DNA of 64,000 nt from GCA-2693325 sp036343635 (GCA_036343635.1 JAYYVF010000088.1:12505-76504), one strand, 5' to 3'; numbered from the stretch's first letter, positions 44,428 to 54,019 are shown. A program made the numbers and translations. The notes: generated by a model from the letters alone, not told the origin.

Positions 44428-46227
44428 ATGTTTAAGTGTACACGAGTGAAAACTTCCTTGTTCATCCCCCTTTGTTTTATAGTTCTTGGATCTGAAGTAG
44501 GTGCGGCGACTCATATTGAAGAAGCTTTTAATTTGGGTCATTTAGACCGCGACACATCTTTGCTTTATGCATTACGTTGGGCGCGTGACTGGCGAGATGT
44601 TCCGGAGCAATTCCAGAAAAAACCGGATCGGCCATTTTGTGGAACTACTCATGTAGTAGGAGCAGTCTCAGCAACTAGTGTGTTGGGATCTGATTTTGCG
44701 AAGAAGGTTGCAAAACGCGTGCAACGTAGACCTACGGCTGCTAACCAATTAGTGTCGCCCAGCGGTCATTTTAGGGTGCACTATGATACGATTGGTCCCG
44801 ATGCGGTAGAGAACGTAGATGCTAATGAAAACGGAATACCTGATTGGATAGATGTTACTATGCAAGTACTTGATAGCACATGGACATTACAGATCGAGAC
44901 GCTAGGATATAATCCTCCACCCAATGATGGTGGAAATGCTGGTGATGAGTATGATGTATATATTGTCGATTTAGGCCGAGGTGGTGCGTATGGTTTCACC
45001 TATCCCGAACGCGTTGGGAATACGTCACCAAGTTATTTGGAACTCGATAATGATTATACCAATTCGATTTATCAACAGACTCGTGGCACGGATGCGCTCC
45101 GCGTCACCATTGCTCATGAATTTAATCATGCGATTCAGTTTGGTTATTATCAGGGCGGTGATGGTATTTGGTGGCAAGAAAGTACGTCTACCTGGATGGA
45201 AGAAGTCGCATATCCTGAAATAAATGACTATTTGCAGTATCTTCAAAGTTTCTTAGGTGCACCACATCGATCTCTTTATTCTGGTAATCGATTTGGCTCA
45301 GATTTTCATATATACGGGTCATCTATTTTTTCTCATTTTCTTGAAAACCGATATGGAGACCATGTAAATCGCCTCATTTGGGAAGAGTTAGCTCGTCAAA
45401 CAAATGCCCGTTTGGAGCATTTTAACCGCATTTTGCTTCAGTTTGAATCTACTGGATTTAGCCAAGTGATCGGTGATTTTGGAGTGTGGAATTATTTCAC
45501 GGGCGAACGTTTTCAGAACGGATACTACCCCGAAGGTAATTTGTATCCGTTAGTTCCAGTTCAGGAAATGATAATAGATGAGAGTCAAAAAGAAATTCAA
45601 TTCGAGGATGTGTTGGATGCTACGGGCACACGATATCTTCGGATTTCACCCCAGTTACGATCTGGCGGCGTCCGCATAAATTTTGATTCCGGACGGGGTC
45701 AATGGCGAAAAACTTTGTTGTTCGTTACAAGAGATTCTGTGCAAGTAATGCCATTTAGTGAGCCAGCGGTTGTATTGCAAGGGTGGGATCGATTTGAAGA
45801 GATTGTGTTATCAATAACCTCTAGTGAAGAATCTGGTTTTGCCTATCCTTTTTCTATTAGGGCAATTTATGATCCAAATTTGACAGATGGTTTTGCTGCA
45901 GATATATCCGTTTTTCATTCCCCCAATCCCAATCCCTTTCGTTCGACTATTGACCCATATATAAGGTTTATTTTTGATTTAGATCATAATAGTTTGGAGA
46001 CTCGAATTGCTATTTTTTCGTTGGCGGGTGAGTTGGTTTGGAGTAACGACCTGGGGCCGATGGCTGCGCGGAGAGGGCACGAGACCCGTTGGGATGGCAA
46101 AAGCAGGACTTATCAGGGAGATGGTAAAGGAGGAAAGTTGCTTGCTGCGGGTATTTATTATGTACTAATTGAGACAGACCGTAAACGTATGTACCAGACA
46201 TTTGCATTTATAACTAATACATCATAG
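44428..46227 (+). CDS. Secreted MXAN_6640-type metalloprotease with Por-like sorting domain
   Basis: 599 residues from Met at 44428, chosen because a signal peptide (FIPLCFIVLGSEVGA) follows directly; the in-frame ATG at 44359 adds an unlikely 23 residues. No Shine-Dalgarno is visible at either. The zinc site is VTIAHEFNHAIQFGYY with a second glutamate in WWQESTSTWMEEVAY, a HExxH...E pattern. Upstream, DANENGIPDWIDVTM and YDVYIVDLGRGGAYG are typical of this family. The C-terminal about 110 residues (SPNPNPFRSTIDPY, IAIFSLAGELVWS, RWDGKSR, AAGIYYVLIE) form a FlgD-like sorting domain. It is likely to be secreted or surface-bound. Confidence 0.85.
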   Translation: MFKCTRVKTSLFIPLCFIVLGSEVGAATHIEEAFNLGHLDRDTSLLYALRWARDWRDVPEQFQKKPDRPFCGTTHVVGAVSATSVLGSDFAKKVAKRVQRRPTAANQLVSPSGHFRVHYDTIGPDAVENVDANENGIPDWIDVTMQVLDSTWTLQIETLGYNPPPNDGGNAGDEYDVYIVDLGRGGAYGFTYPERVGNTSPSYLELDNDYTNSIYQQTRGTDALRVTIAHEFNHAIQFGYYQGGDGIWWQESTSTWMEEVAYPEINDYLQYLQSFLGAPHRSLYSGNRFGSDFHIYGSSIFSHFLENRYGDHVNRLIWEELARQTNARLEHFNRILLQFESTGFSQVIGDFGVWNYFTGERFQNGYYPEGNLYPLVPVQEMIIDESQKEIQFEDVLDATGTRYLRISPQLRSGGVRINFDSGRGQWRKTLLFVTRDSVQVMPFSEPAVVLQGWDRFEEIVLSITSSEESGFAYPFSIRAIYDPNLTDGFAADISVFHSPNPNPFRSTIDPYIRFIFDLDHNSLETRIAIFSLAGELVWSNDLGPMAARRGHETRWDGKSRTYQGDGKGGKLLAAGIYYVLIETDRKRMYQTFAFITNTS

Positions 46228-46237
46228 TCAGACTATG
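46223..46237. terminator. Short hairpin spanning two convergent stop codons
   Basis: CATAGTC-A-GACTATG is a perfect 7-bp inverted repeat with one central base. It contains the TAG of the metalloprotease gene and the TAG of the convergent dioxygenase gene. No U-tract follows and the loop is too small for a normal hairpin, so terminator function is doubtful. Confidence 0.25.
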
Positions 46238-47036
46238 GTATAGAGGATCTACTATTATTGGCTTTTTCCCAATCTACGAGATTGCTACATAATTCTTTTC
46301 CACGTTTTGTCAGGCTAAGATATTCTGTCAATCCTAATTCTCTGTTAGTTTTCCTGTTGAACCATGGTGCATAATACCCTGCGCTAGTCATTATGCGTGG
46401 AGCCGTAGAACTATTGGCAGTACCGCCATGCCAGCATCGTACATCCCGTAAAATTGCTGTTCCAGCTGGAGCACAGACAATGGATTTTTTCCAGTGTCCG
46501 GGTTCATCTTTTATTGGAGGCGGTCTTAGGCGGGTTCGCTGTGTGCCTGGGACAAATCGAATGGCTCCATTGTCTTTTGTGAAGTCCGTCATCAAAAAAT
46601 TTATAACTATAAAAGGGGTTGGTAAGTCATAGATACAGATTTGGTCTAATGGATCATCTAAGATGTCCCCAATATCTGAATGTAGATATTGAATCTCTGC
46701 TCCTGGGTGTGAGTAGTCTCCACCGGTACCAGAACATTTATAGTCGTTACTTTTCCATATCGAATTTAGTATCGGTAACGTTGTTGAAAGGTCAACCAAC
46801 ATTCTCCATTCCGGATGTTGAATTTGTTGGCCAAATGAATAACGTGCGTAGCCGCGGTTCGCTTCTTCAAATGGGATAGAGTCTTTTTGTTGGGCGACGA
46901 TACGATCTGCTCCTGCTTGCGCAAAAGATAATTGTTGGTCGCTCAAAACATCTGACAAGGCTACGAAGCCATCTCTAAAAAATAATTGAGTTGCTCTATC
47001 AATATTTGTGTATTTAACGATTTCAATATCGAGCAT
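46233..47036 (-). CDS. Phytanoyl-CoA dioxygenase (PhyH) family protein
   Basis: 267 residues. Iron ligands are His119 and Asp121 (QYLHSDIGD) and His203 (CWHGGTANSS), and the 2-oxoglutarate arginine is Arg213. N-terminal FFRDGFVALSDVLSD is characteristic. It uses Fe(II), oxygen and 2-oxoglutarate to hydroxylate an unknown small molecule. GGTGA precedes the ATG. It is one of three divergent PhyH proteins within 8 kb. Confidence 0.9.
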   Translation of the reverse strand: MLDIEIVKYTNIDRATQLFFRDGFVALSDVLSDQQLSFAQAGADRIVAQQKDSIPFEEANRGYARYSFGQQIQHPEWRMLVDLSTTLPILNSIWKSNDYKCSGTGGDYSHPGAEIQYLHSDIGDILDDPLDQICIYDLPTPFIVINFLMTDFTKDNGAIRFVPGTQRTRLRPPPIKDEPGHWKKSIVCAPAGTAILRDVRCWHGGTANSSTAPRIMTSAGYYAPWFNRKTNRELGLTEYLSLTKRGKELCSNLVDWEKANNSRSSIP

Positions 47037-47420
47037 TATTTCACCGTTAAAGGTTAATGGCCATCTCTATTAAGAATAACAATGGATCTGCGGAATGTAG
47101 TGTAGGTTTTAGTTTAGGTCTATATCCAAGTCTAATCATTCTTGCTCTTGAAGTAACCCAATTTAATTGTGCTGCTTTTGATTGTAATGAAAATTCATAG
47201 ACTAATTTCTTCTTTTTGGCCACTATTAATTGTAAAAAGAACGATAATCTTTTTTGTCATGGGGAAAAAAATAATTGAACTACTAATGTCTGAAATTCCC
47301 ATTAAACACTAGTGGATCTCTGTTATAAGCCCTTGTTTTTGACGTAAATACGATTATTATTAGACCCCTACACTTTTTCTATACATACTTTACACTTGTA
47401 ACACACCAGGAGTAATAATT
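47037..47420. other. Intergenic region upstream of metY and the first PhyH gene
   Basis: 384 bases without a plausible ORF. It must hold divergent promoters. I see TTGACG at 47339-47344 and TATACA near 47380 but not in correct spacing, and CCAGGAG as ribosome-binding site for metY. No SAM riboswitch, T-box or RNA gene is recognisable. Confidence 0.5.
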
Positions 47421-48701
47421 ATGAAATTTGAAACACAGTGTTTGCACGCGGGGCACGAGCCGGATGACACAACGTTGTCGCGTGCTGTGCCATTGTATAG
47501 GACGAGCTCTTTCGTGTTTAAAGATACGGAACATGCTGCCAACCTATTCGCGTTGAAAGAATTGGGAAATATATACACCCGTATCATGAATCCTACTCAA
47601 GATGTTTTGGAACAGAGGGTTGCCGCTCTTGAAGGAGGGGCTGCTGGGCTTGCATTGGCATCAGGGACAAGTGCAATTTTTTATTCAGTAATTAATCTCT
47701 GTCAGGCAGGCGATGAAATAGTTTCGGCAAATAATCTTTATGGTGGAACGTATACTCAGTTTAATGATATCTTAACTCAGTTCAATATAAAGACTAATTT
47801 TGTCGACCCTAACGACCCAGAAAACTTTGCTAAAGCGATCACGCCCAAGACCAAATTAATTTTTTGTGAAACGGTTAGTAATCCGGCGCTTGATATTGTT
47901 GATATAGAGGCTGTCGCGGAAGTAGCCCATGCTCATGGAATACCGTTGGTAGTTGACAGTACGTTTACAACGCCTTATTTGCAAAAACCAATAGAACATG
48001 GTGCCGATATAGTAATTCATTCATTGACCAAGTGGTTGGGAGGTCATGGTAATGGCATCGGTGGTATAGTAATCGATTCTGGGAAGTTTGATTGGCAGTC
48101 AGATAAGTTCCCTCTAATGACGGAACCTGAATCTAGTTACCATGGTGTTAGGTGGGCTTACGATCTGGGTCCTTTAAGTCCTTTGGCTTACATATTACGC
48201 ATGCGTGTGGTTCCTCTGAGGAACTTGGGTTCATGTATATCACCCGATAATGCATGGAATTTCCTACAGGGTATTGAGACGCTTCCTCTTCGAATGGATC
48301 GGCATTGTGAGAACTCTAAAGCTGTGGCTGAATTCTTGTCAGGTAATAGTGACGTTGAGTGGGTGCGGTTTCCAGGTTTAGCTGGAGATCCTGCACATTC
48401 TCTGAATGACAAGTATATTGATGGGAAAGGCGGTTCCATGGTTGTGTTCGGCATTAAGGGTGGCAGTGAGGCAGGAAGCAAATTTATCGATTCATTGGAG
48501 CTTTTTTCTCACCTTGCTAATGTCGGTGATGCGAAGAGTTTGGCTATTCATCCTGCCACAACCACACATTCTCAGTTGGGAGAAGAGCAGCAGAAGGCGG
48601 GAGGAATCACACCGGAACTCGTTCGTTTGTCTGTTGGTTTGGAGAATGCTCAGGATATCATTGCTGATATTGAGCAAGCCTTGGCTAAAGCGACGGCATA
48701 G
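47421..48701 (+). CDS. metY: O-acetylhomoserine sulfhydrylase (MetY-type Cys/Met PLP enzyme)
   Basis: 426 residues, the length of MetY proteins rather than the shorter MetB/MetC. The pyridoxal phosphate lysine is Lys204 in HSLTKWLGGHGNGIGG, and ALASGTSAIFYSVINL and SNPALDIVDIEAVA are conserved blocks. N-terminal FETQCLHAGHEPDDTTLSRA is the MetY type. It makes homocysteine from O-acetylhomoserine and sulfide. CCAGGAG lies upstream of the ATG. The metX gene starts 10 bases after its stop, giving the direct sulfhydrylation route. Confidence 0.92.
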   Translation: MKFETQCLHAGHEPDDTTLSRAVPLYRTSSFVFKDTEHAANLFALKELGNIYTRIMNPTQDVLEQRVAALEGGAAGLALASGTSAIFYSVINLCQAGDEIVSANNLYGGTYTQFNDILTQFNIKTNFVDPNDPENFAKAITPKTKLIFCETVSNPALDIVDIEAVAEVAHAHGIPLVVDSTFTTPYLQKPIEHGADIVIHSLTKWLGGHGNGIGGIVIDSGKFDWQSDKFPLMTEPESSYHGVRWAYDLGPLSPLAYILRMRVVPLRNLGSCISPDNAWNFLQGIETLPLRMDRHCENSKAVAEFLSGNSDVEWVRFPGLAGDPAHSLNDKYIDGKGGSMVVFGIKGGSEAGSKFIDSLELFSHLANVGDAKSLAIHPATTTHSQLGEEQQKAGGITPELVRLSVGLENAQDIIADIEQALAKATA

Positions 48702-48711
48702 GTGTTTTCAA

Positions 48712-49881
48712 TTGCCAGATAGGGATATTGACCTAAATGGAGCCGGGTCTGTAGAGACCCGGCTCCATACCTTTGCTGAAGATCAGCCGTTCACGCTACT
48801 TAGCGGTGAGCAATTAGGGCCGATAACGTTAGCATATGAGACGCACGGTGAACTTAATGCTAAACGTGACAACGCTATCCTAATCTTTCACGCTCTATCT
48901 GGTAGTCACCATGTGGCCGGTTTTATGGAGTCCGTTCCAGGTGTGGGCGATCGTTGGAACAACGAATGTCAGGTCGGTTGGTGGGATGCATTTGTCGGTC
49001 CGGGTAAGGCAATAGATACGGAACACTTTTTCGTTGTTTGTGCTAACTACCTTGGGGGGTGTTATGGTTCAACGGGCCCATGCTCTCTTCAGCCAAGTAG
49101 TCAGAAGCCTTATGGATCAAAATTTCCGAAGTTGAGTATAGCTGATGTTGTTGATTCACAGGTTGGCTTGCTTGATTATTTGGGTATTGATTGTTTGCAT
49201 GCTGTGATTGGACCGTCTTTAGGCGGATTGATGTGTCTGAGTTTGGCAACTCGTTATCCAGATAGAGTAAATACGGTAATACCAATTGCAGCTAGTTTAC
49301 ATGTTAAGCCTCTACAGTTGATTCATAATTTTGAACAGATCTGTGCGATAGAGCAAGATCCTAATTTTTGCAGTGGCGATTACTATGAGGGGGATCCGCC
49401 AGGTCGTGGTTTAGCTTTGGCACGGATGATTAGTCATAAAAACTATGTGTCCTTAAATACCATGGAAGACCGGGCTGGTCAAGAAATTAAGTTTGCTACC
49501 AGTGAATTTTCATGGTACCCAGTTTCCAATCCGCTCGAATCGTATATGTTGCACCAAGGCGGCAAGTTTATTGAGCGTTTCGATGCAAACAGCTATCTAC
49601 ATATTGTTGGTATGTGGCAGAGCTTCGATTTGCTTGAAGAGTCTGGAGTATCTGATTTAAAAACTTTATTTCAGCGTTGTCGCAGTCAGCGCTATTTAAT
49701 TTTTAGTATCGATTCAGATGTCTGTTTTTATCCCGATGCTCAAGAAGAAATGGCAAGAGAGCTTAAAGAAGCGGAGGTAACATGCATGCGCATAACAGTT
49801 CACTCAGAGAAAGGTCATGATTCCTTTTTACTGGAACCGGAATTGTTTACTCCGCATTTAGCTTATTCCCTGAAGGGATAG
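48712..49881 (+). CDS. metX: Homoserine O-acetyltransferase
   Basis: 389 residues from a TTG at 48712, with AGGTG seven bases upstream at the end of metY; readings starting inside metY are spurious. Alpha/beta hydrolase fold: LAYETHGELNAKRDNAILIF, then HALSGSHHVAG and the nucleophile GPSLGGLMCLSLA. Conserved NPLESYMLHQGGKFIERFDA follows, with Asp in FSIDSDVCFYP and His in SEKGHDSFLLE. The elbow GPSLGG differs from the usual GGSMGG. It acetylates homoserine for MetY; succinyl-CoA use cannot be excluded from sequence alone. Confidence 0.92.
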   Translation: MPDRDIDLNGAGSVETRLHTFAEDQPFTLLSGEQLGPITLAYETHGELNAKRDNAILIFHALSGSHHVAGFMESVPGVGDRWNNECQVGWWDAFVGPGKAIDTEHFFVVCANYLGGCYGSTGPCSLQPSSQKPYGSKFPKLSIADVVDSQVGLLDYLGIDCLHAVIGPSLGGLMCLSLATRYPDRVNTVIPIAASLHVKPLQLIHNFEQICAIEQDPNFCSGDYYEGDPPGRGLALARMISHKNYVSLNTMEDRAGQEIKFATSEFSWYPVSNPLESYMLHQGGKFIERFDANSYLHIVGMWQSFDLLEESGVSDLKTLFQRCRSQRYLIFSIDSDVCFYPDAQEEMARELKEAEVTCMRITVHSEKGHDSFLLEPELFTPHLAYSLKG

Positions 49882-49890
49882 ATAATAGGT

Positions 49891-50739
49891 TTATTCGTTT
49901 TCTGGGCGAGGCGGATTACCCCAGTGATTTTGGGTATCCCCGCCACTAACGACAACACCTTCGTGGTTCCAGTTCAATAGGGATCGGACTTCTGCGGCCG
50001 CGTAGCGTAGCGTTAATCCTCCTCGCCGGCGGGATGAAGAATTTTTTCCCGAACCGTGTAGAAGCAAGTCCGAATGTAAGGAAAATTGGCCAGCATCTAA
50101 GATTATATTTACAGGATCACCAAATCTTTCAACATTGTCCACTGTTTGATTGAGTACATTGTTCTCACTGGGATCACTTGCTCTGTAGTCTATGTGTCCC
50201 TCTGAGTGAGAGCCAGGAATAAATCTCATACAGGCGTTTTCTCGGTCTGCTCGGTCAATGGCCAACCAACAGGTAACGGTTTTTGAAGGTGTGAGTGGCC
50301 AATAGGAAGCGTCCTGATGCCACGAAACTGCTTTTCCATCTCCGGGCATTTTACAAAAGAAATGTGCGCCCCAGCAGACGATGTCATCTCCAATTAAATC
50401 TCGCACATAGCGCAATATGCGTTCGTCGCTTGCAATGTCATAGATGCGTGCGTGTTTTACGTGCCCAGATATAATGGAGTAGCTGTCTGCTCCTGCGGAC
50501 TGGACTTGGGCCAAGAGTCTGTCAAAATATTTACGGAGACTTTCAGTTTCCTTTAATTCGGAACGATCTAAGGGCATAAGAAAGCCATCTCGATTAAATT
50601 GCTCTACTTGTTCAGGAGTGAGGCTTGTAGCTTCAGTTGGGTTTCCTGGGACGAAGCTCAAGTCTCGATTCATAGAATCAAGCATAGATCTGTCGGGCAT
50701 TATGCGGTCTGTCATGTCGCGAAAACTTTTGTTGGTCAT
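49891..50739 (-). CDS. Phytanoyl-CoA dioxygenase (PhyH) family protein
   Basis: 282 residues. Iron ligands His141 and Asp143 (SWHQDASYWPL) and His228 (LLHGSGKNSS); arginines after it (SSRRRGGLTLRY) bind 2-oxoglutarate. FNRDGFLMPLDRS is the typical start of the fold. It resembles the ectoine-hydroxylase/chlorinating branch, where the HxD motif means hydroxylation and not halogenation. The substrate is unknown. It follows the nucleoside hydrolase gene on the same strand after 34 bases. Confidence 0.9.
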   Translation of the reverse strand: MTNKSFRDMTDRIMPDRSMLDSMNRDLSFVPGNPTEATSLTPEQVEQFNRDGFLMPLDRSELKETESLRKYFDRLLAQVQSAGADSYSIISGHVKHARIYDIASDERILRYVRDLIGDDIVCWGAHFFCKMPGDGKAVSWHQDASYWPLTPSKTVTCWLAIDRADRENACMRFIPGSHSEGHIDYRASDPSENNVLNQTVDNVERFGDPVNIILDAGQFSLHSDLLLHGSGKNSSSRRRGGLTLRYAAAEVRSLLNWNHEGVVVSGGDTQNHWGNPPRPENE

Positions 50740-50773
50740 AATTATCTCTTTTTTGACTGATCAATTTTGATAG

Positions 50774-51691
50774 TCAGGAATGTAGTGCCAGTTTGCTGAA
50801 GAGGTCGGCGAAGATGGCATCGCGGTTAACTCTATTTGCTATGCGCATTATATGTCTATTTTTGTCTGAAGCATAGGTTAGCTGATCTGTTAGGATTGGA
50901 CTGTGAACATATGAACTATGAACCCAGTCCGAGTTGATTAGCCAGGCCGGGGCAGAAATATCCCATATAACTTTTGACCAACCGAAGGGGTTATTTGCGT
51001 AATTCTTAAAGATATCGACTAGGTAATCACCAATTTCTCCTTTTCCGGCTACGTATGCATCTAATTCACCTGCAGTAGTGATTAGGTGAGATGCTACTCC
51101 TTGACATGGTATTTGGAGAAGTGGGACACCGCAATCGAATAAAATGCGTGAGGCGTATGGATCTTGTTGTAGATTGAATTCATGCGCGTTTTGAAAATGG
51201 TGTGGTTGACCACCCAACCACACCACGACGATGTTTTCCACAATTTCGGGATTAATTAGAAGGGCAGAAGCTATGTTTGTAGGGGCTCCTATTGCAACAA
51301 CGTATAGTGGGCTGGAATCGGCTTGGGCTCGCTCGATTAAGTGATGCGCAACCTCACTTTCTTCTCCTTTTAGAGGTTCTTGAAGAAAGTGTTTTGATCC
51401 ACGATGTAAGGTTCGCACATTCGGTATTTTGAGCCTATCAATTAGACGTAATATTTCTTCAAAACTCTTTTCCATTCCATCTCGGGCATTTTTTGAACGA
51501 TCGTTATGAAAAGGGGCTGGGTAGATGGCCTCTAACTCCAGATGTTCAGGTGAAAGGAATGATTGTACAATAGCAAACTGATCATCTATTTCGTTGAAGG
51601 CATCCGTGTCAAGGACCATTCGTACGGGCGTATGGGATGGTGGAGTGAGTCGTTCAATGCGAAACTCGTCTGAAAGTATGGGGAAGTTCAT
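50774..51691 (-). CDS. Inosine-uridine preferring nucleoside hydrolase family protein
   Basis: 305 residues. The calcium-binding N-terminal motif is VLDTDAFNEIDDQFAI (Asp28, Asp30, Asp36, Asp37), and VAIGAPTNIASALLI is the second block. It cleaves the N-glycosidic bond of ribonucleosides; substrate preference is not evident. TTGGAG lies upstream of the ATG. It sits between a GH99-like gene and a PhyH gene in the same direction, suggesting a minus-strand operon from 53906 to 49891. Confidence 0.88.
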   Translation of the reverse strand: MNFPILSDEFRIERLTPPSHTPVRMVLDTDAFNEIDDQFAIVQSFLSPEHLELEAIYPAPFHNDRSKNARDGMEKSFEEILRLIDRLKIPNVRTLHRGSKHFLQEPLKGEESEVAHHLIERAQADSSPLYVVAIGAPTNIASALLINPEIVENIVVVWLGGQPHHFQNAHEFNLQQDPYASRILFDCGVPLLQIPCQGVASHLITTAGELDAYVAGKGEIGDYLVDIFKNYANNPFGWSKVIWDISAPAWLINSDWVHSSYVHSPILTDQLTYASDKNRHIMRIANRVNRDAIFADLFSKLALHS

Positions 51692-51750
51692 TTGGGCTCC
51701 AATTTACCGCGTGTTTGAGGTCCGCTACAGCGAAAGAGCGTATAGAGAAT

Positions 51751-52962
51751 TTATGGTTTTAGAAATGTCTTGGCTTTTACTACGTTAAGATTCGCAAAAT
51801 GAAAAAAGGCTGTATCCAATTGTGCTTGAATATAATCATTGTCGGCATGTAGTTTCCGGTTTGTATACAAGGAGTGAATTAAATCAAAAACTTGGCTATT
51901 ATAAACGACACCCGAAAAGTTTTGAAGCTCTTCAAGCAAGGTATAACCAAATTCCTTTGTGGGTTCGATCATGGTCCCCTCACCAAAATCATTCCAAGTC
52001 ACAAGTTGTACGGCATTTATATTTGCGCTCTTAGCCATTTTGAGTGTTTCTGAGAATGTCTGAGAGCCATTGTGGTTTATCTTCCAACCAAGTTGTTGTT
52101 CCCAACCACCCTCTTTATAGAAATCGTGAAATCCAGGATAGGCGGCGCCCAAGACCCAATTCAATTTATATGCTGTGCTGTTGTAGTAGTTGAATAGCGA
52201 ATTTAGGTGATCAGAATCTACCCAAGCAAACTCGCCGAACGAGGAAGACGGCAGACCGTTAGACCGATTCCAGAGCGGCACAAAATGGGGGACAGGTCGG
52301 CATATATTTAGTAAATCCGTCCAGCTGTCATCAGAGACAATTTGTCGAGGGCCGAAAACCAAAAGTAAAGGAGCTCCCCCAACATATAGGTAGCTGTCTA
52401 AACTAAAATAATTGTTCGATATGTAGTGCAAATCAGCGCGTGCGGCATCATCGATCCTGATTGAGTCAGAGCGGATAGCGACTTCATTGGAAGTGTAGTC
52501 CTCATATACAATGGCAAAACGCATTCCTACCGAATCAATCTTTTTTATTAGGGCTTCTGCATTTTGTCTGTTTGATTGATAATCCAGTATATCATGTGAG
52601 CTTGACCAATCAATTAATATCCCATCAATACCAGAGTATTTCATTAGTAGTAGGTGATATTCAATAAGCGCTGGGTCTCCAGAATCATAAGGGCCGATTA
52701 AAGGGTAATAGTATGAAGCGATTTGACGTTGCCCATTTTCCAATATGATCTCTGGATTTTGTGTGGCCATCGTCCAGTGCAGGCCCCATTTTTCTTTCTC
52801 GTGGCTCTCTGGAGCATCAAACCATGGCATGTAATGGACGTATATGGGCATAGGGTTAGCTTTTACGACTTGGGGCAGCTTGTTTACCACGGCAGATTGC
52901 CCATTAATATTAAGTGGAATAGAAACGACAAAGGCCCATAGGATAATAAAATTGATTTTCAT
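51751..52962 (-). CDS. Secreted GH71/GH99-like glycoside hydrolase
   Basis: 403 residues from the ATG at 52962, which gives a signal peptide (MKINFIILWAFVVSIPLNIN). The longer reading to 53034 would overlap the preceding PhyH gene. Motifs are YVHYMPWFDAPESHEKEKWG, SYYYPLIGPYDSGDPALIEY and GIDGILIDWSSSHD, with a late VTWNDFGEGTMIEP matching the WNEWxEGTxIEP of GH99-like enzymes. These act on alpha-mannans or similar polymers. No sorting domain is seen. It lies 45 bases from the upstream PhyH stop. Confidence 0.83.
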   Translation of the reverse strand: MKINFIILWAFVVSIPLNINGQSAVVNKLPQVVKANPMPIYVHYMPWFDAPESHEKEKWGLHWTMATQNPEIILENGQRQIASYYYPLIGPYDSGDPALIEYHLLLMKYSGIDGILIDWSSSHDILDYQSNRQNAEALIKKIDSVGMRFAIVYEDYTSNEVAIRSDSIRIDDAARADLHYISNNYFSLDSYLYVGGAPLLLVFGPRQIVSDDSWTDLLNICRPVPHFVPLWNRSNGLPSSSFGEFAWVDSDHLNSLFNYYNSTAYKLNWVLGAAYPGFHDFYKEGGWEQQLGWKINHNGSQTFSETLKMAKSANINAVQLVTWNDFGEGTMIEPTKEFGYTLLEELQNFSGVVYNSQVFDLIHSLYTNRKLHADNDYIQAQLDTAFFHFANLNVVKAKTFLKP

Positions 52963-53006
52963 CTTAATTTCTGATATGCGGATACACGTAAAGGTTATTT
53001 TTTGGC

Positions 53007-53906
53007 TTAATTTTCTAATTTTTTGGTTGCCCATTCTTTGAGCGGGATGTCTTCTGGTTTAGGTCGCCAGTAGCGGGATACGGGGAATACTACGGGGTCA
53101 TCTCCTGAATAATTTTGTTGACCGGAACCTAATTCGCCTAATAACTGGAGTTCCACGGGCGAACAGTTTTTCAGTATTTCCGAATGTTGATGATCAAAAT
53201 CTGACGGACGCATCCAACGTGGATGATAGCCATAATAGAGGCATTTGCGGGTCTGCGTTGAATAGTTGGGGGAAACACAGTGATAGAGTGCTGTTCGCCA
53301 AACCAGTGCTGTTCCAGGGCTTACATTCACTTCAACAATACGATCAGGGTCGATAATTCGCTGGCCCTTAAATTCTATCCACGGATCCGTTTGATGGCTT
53401 CCTCTTGCGACGCAGATAGCGCCGCTGTTATGATCCGACAAATCTGTAAGGTAGTACCCGATCTTCATTTCCATGTAGGGAGGCACTCCGTTTTCAATTG
53501 GCCACCCGAAGTCGGGTTGATCCGAATGCCATGGGAAAAAACTATTTTGTCCACCCAATTCCACCGGAGTCTGGTCCGTTTTCATAGGAGGTCGAACGTC
53601 CATGTGTGATGTTCGGAGCTGTATATTGTAGCCGAAAACATCGACCGCTATACCCAGCATTTTTTCGTCAGTCATTAGGGATTTAAAGATTGGATTGACG
53701 GAAACTATGTTCCGCATTTGGAAAGGTTCCTCGGGAGTTAGTTCGCGTTCGTGTTGGTACTTGGAGTACAAATGGTCGATAACTTGTAGTAAATCGTCTA
53801 CTTGATTCGAAGCTAAGGCGTTCGGTAGAATAAAAAACCCATCGGTATCAAATTGTTCTTGCTGCCTTTTATTTATTACGATTTTACTCTCGAGTAAACT
53901 GTTCAT
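53007..53906 (-). CDS. Phytanoyl-CoA dioxygenase (PhyH) family protein
   Basis: 299 residues. Iron ligands His127 and Asp129 (FPWHSDQPDFGW) and His209 (TALYHCVSPNYS). FDTDGFFILPNAL is the fold's usual start. The HxD motif predicts hydroxylation with 2-oxoglutarate; the substrate is unknown. GAGATATAGAGC precedes the ATG. It is the first gene of a run that also contains the GH99-like, nucleoside hydrolase and second PhyH genes. Confidence 0.9.
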   Translation of the reverse strand: MNSLLESKIVINKRQQEQFDTDGFFILPNALASNQVDDLLQVIDHLYSKYQHERELTPEEPFQMRNIVSVNPIFKSLMTDEKMLGIAVDVFGYNIQLRTSHMDVRPPMKTDQTPVELGGQNSFFPWHSDQPDFGWPIENGVPPYMEMKIGYYLTDLSDHNSGAICVARGSHQTDPWIEFKGQRIIDPDRIVEVNVSPGTALVWRTALYHCVSPNYSTQTRKCLYYGYHPRWMRPSDFDHQHSEILKNCSPVELQLLGELGSGQQNYSGDDPVVFPVSRYWRPKPEDIPLKEWATKKLEN

Positions 53907-54019
53907 GCTCTATATCTCGTTATTTATATTGCGACTTGGAGACGCTTTCAAAAATCAATCAATCTAATTTTAAAATATTTATTCAGGCGCGCGTACTCAT
54001 TATTAATGTTCCAGTATTA

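Noticed and set aside
48406..48711. Extension of metX into metY
   Set aside because: It overlaps metY in another frame and has no ribosome-binding site; the TTG at 48712 with AGGTG fits the family length.
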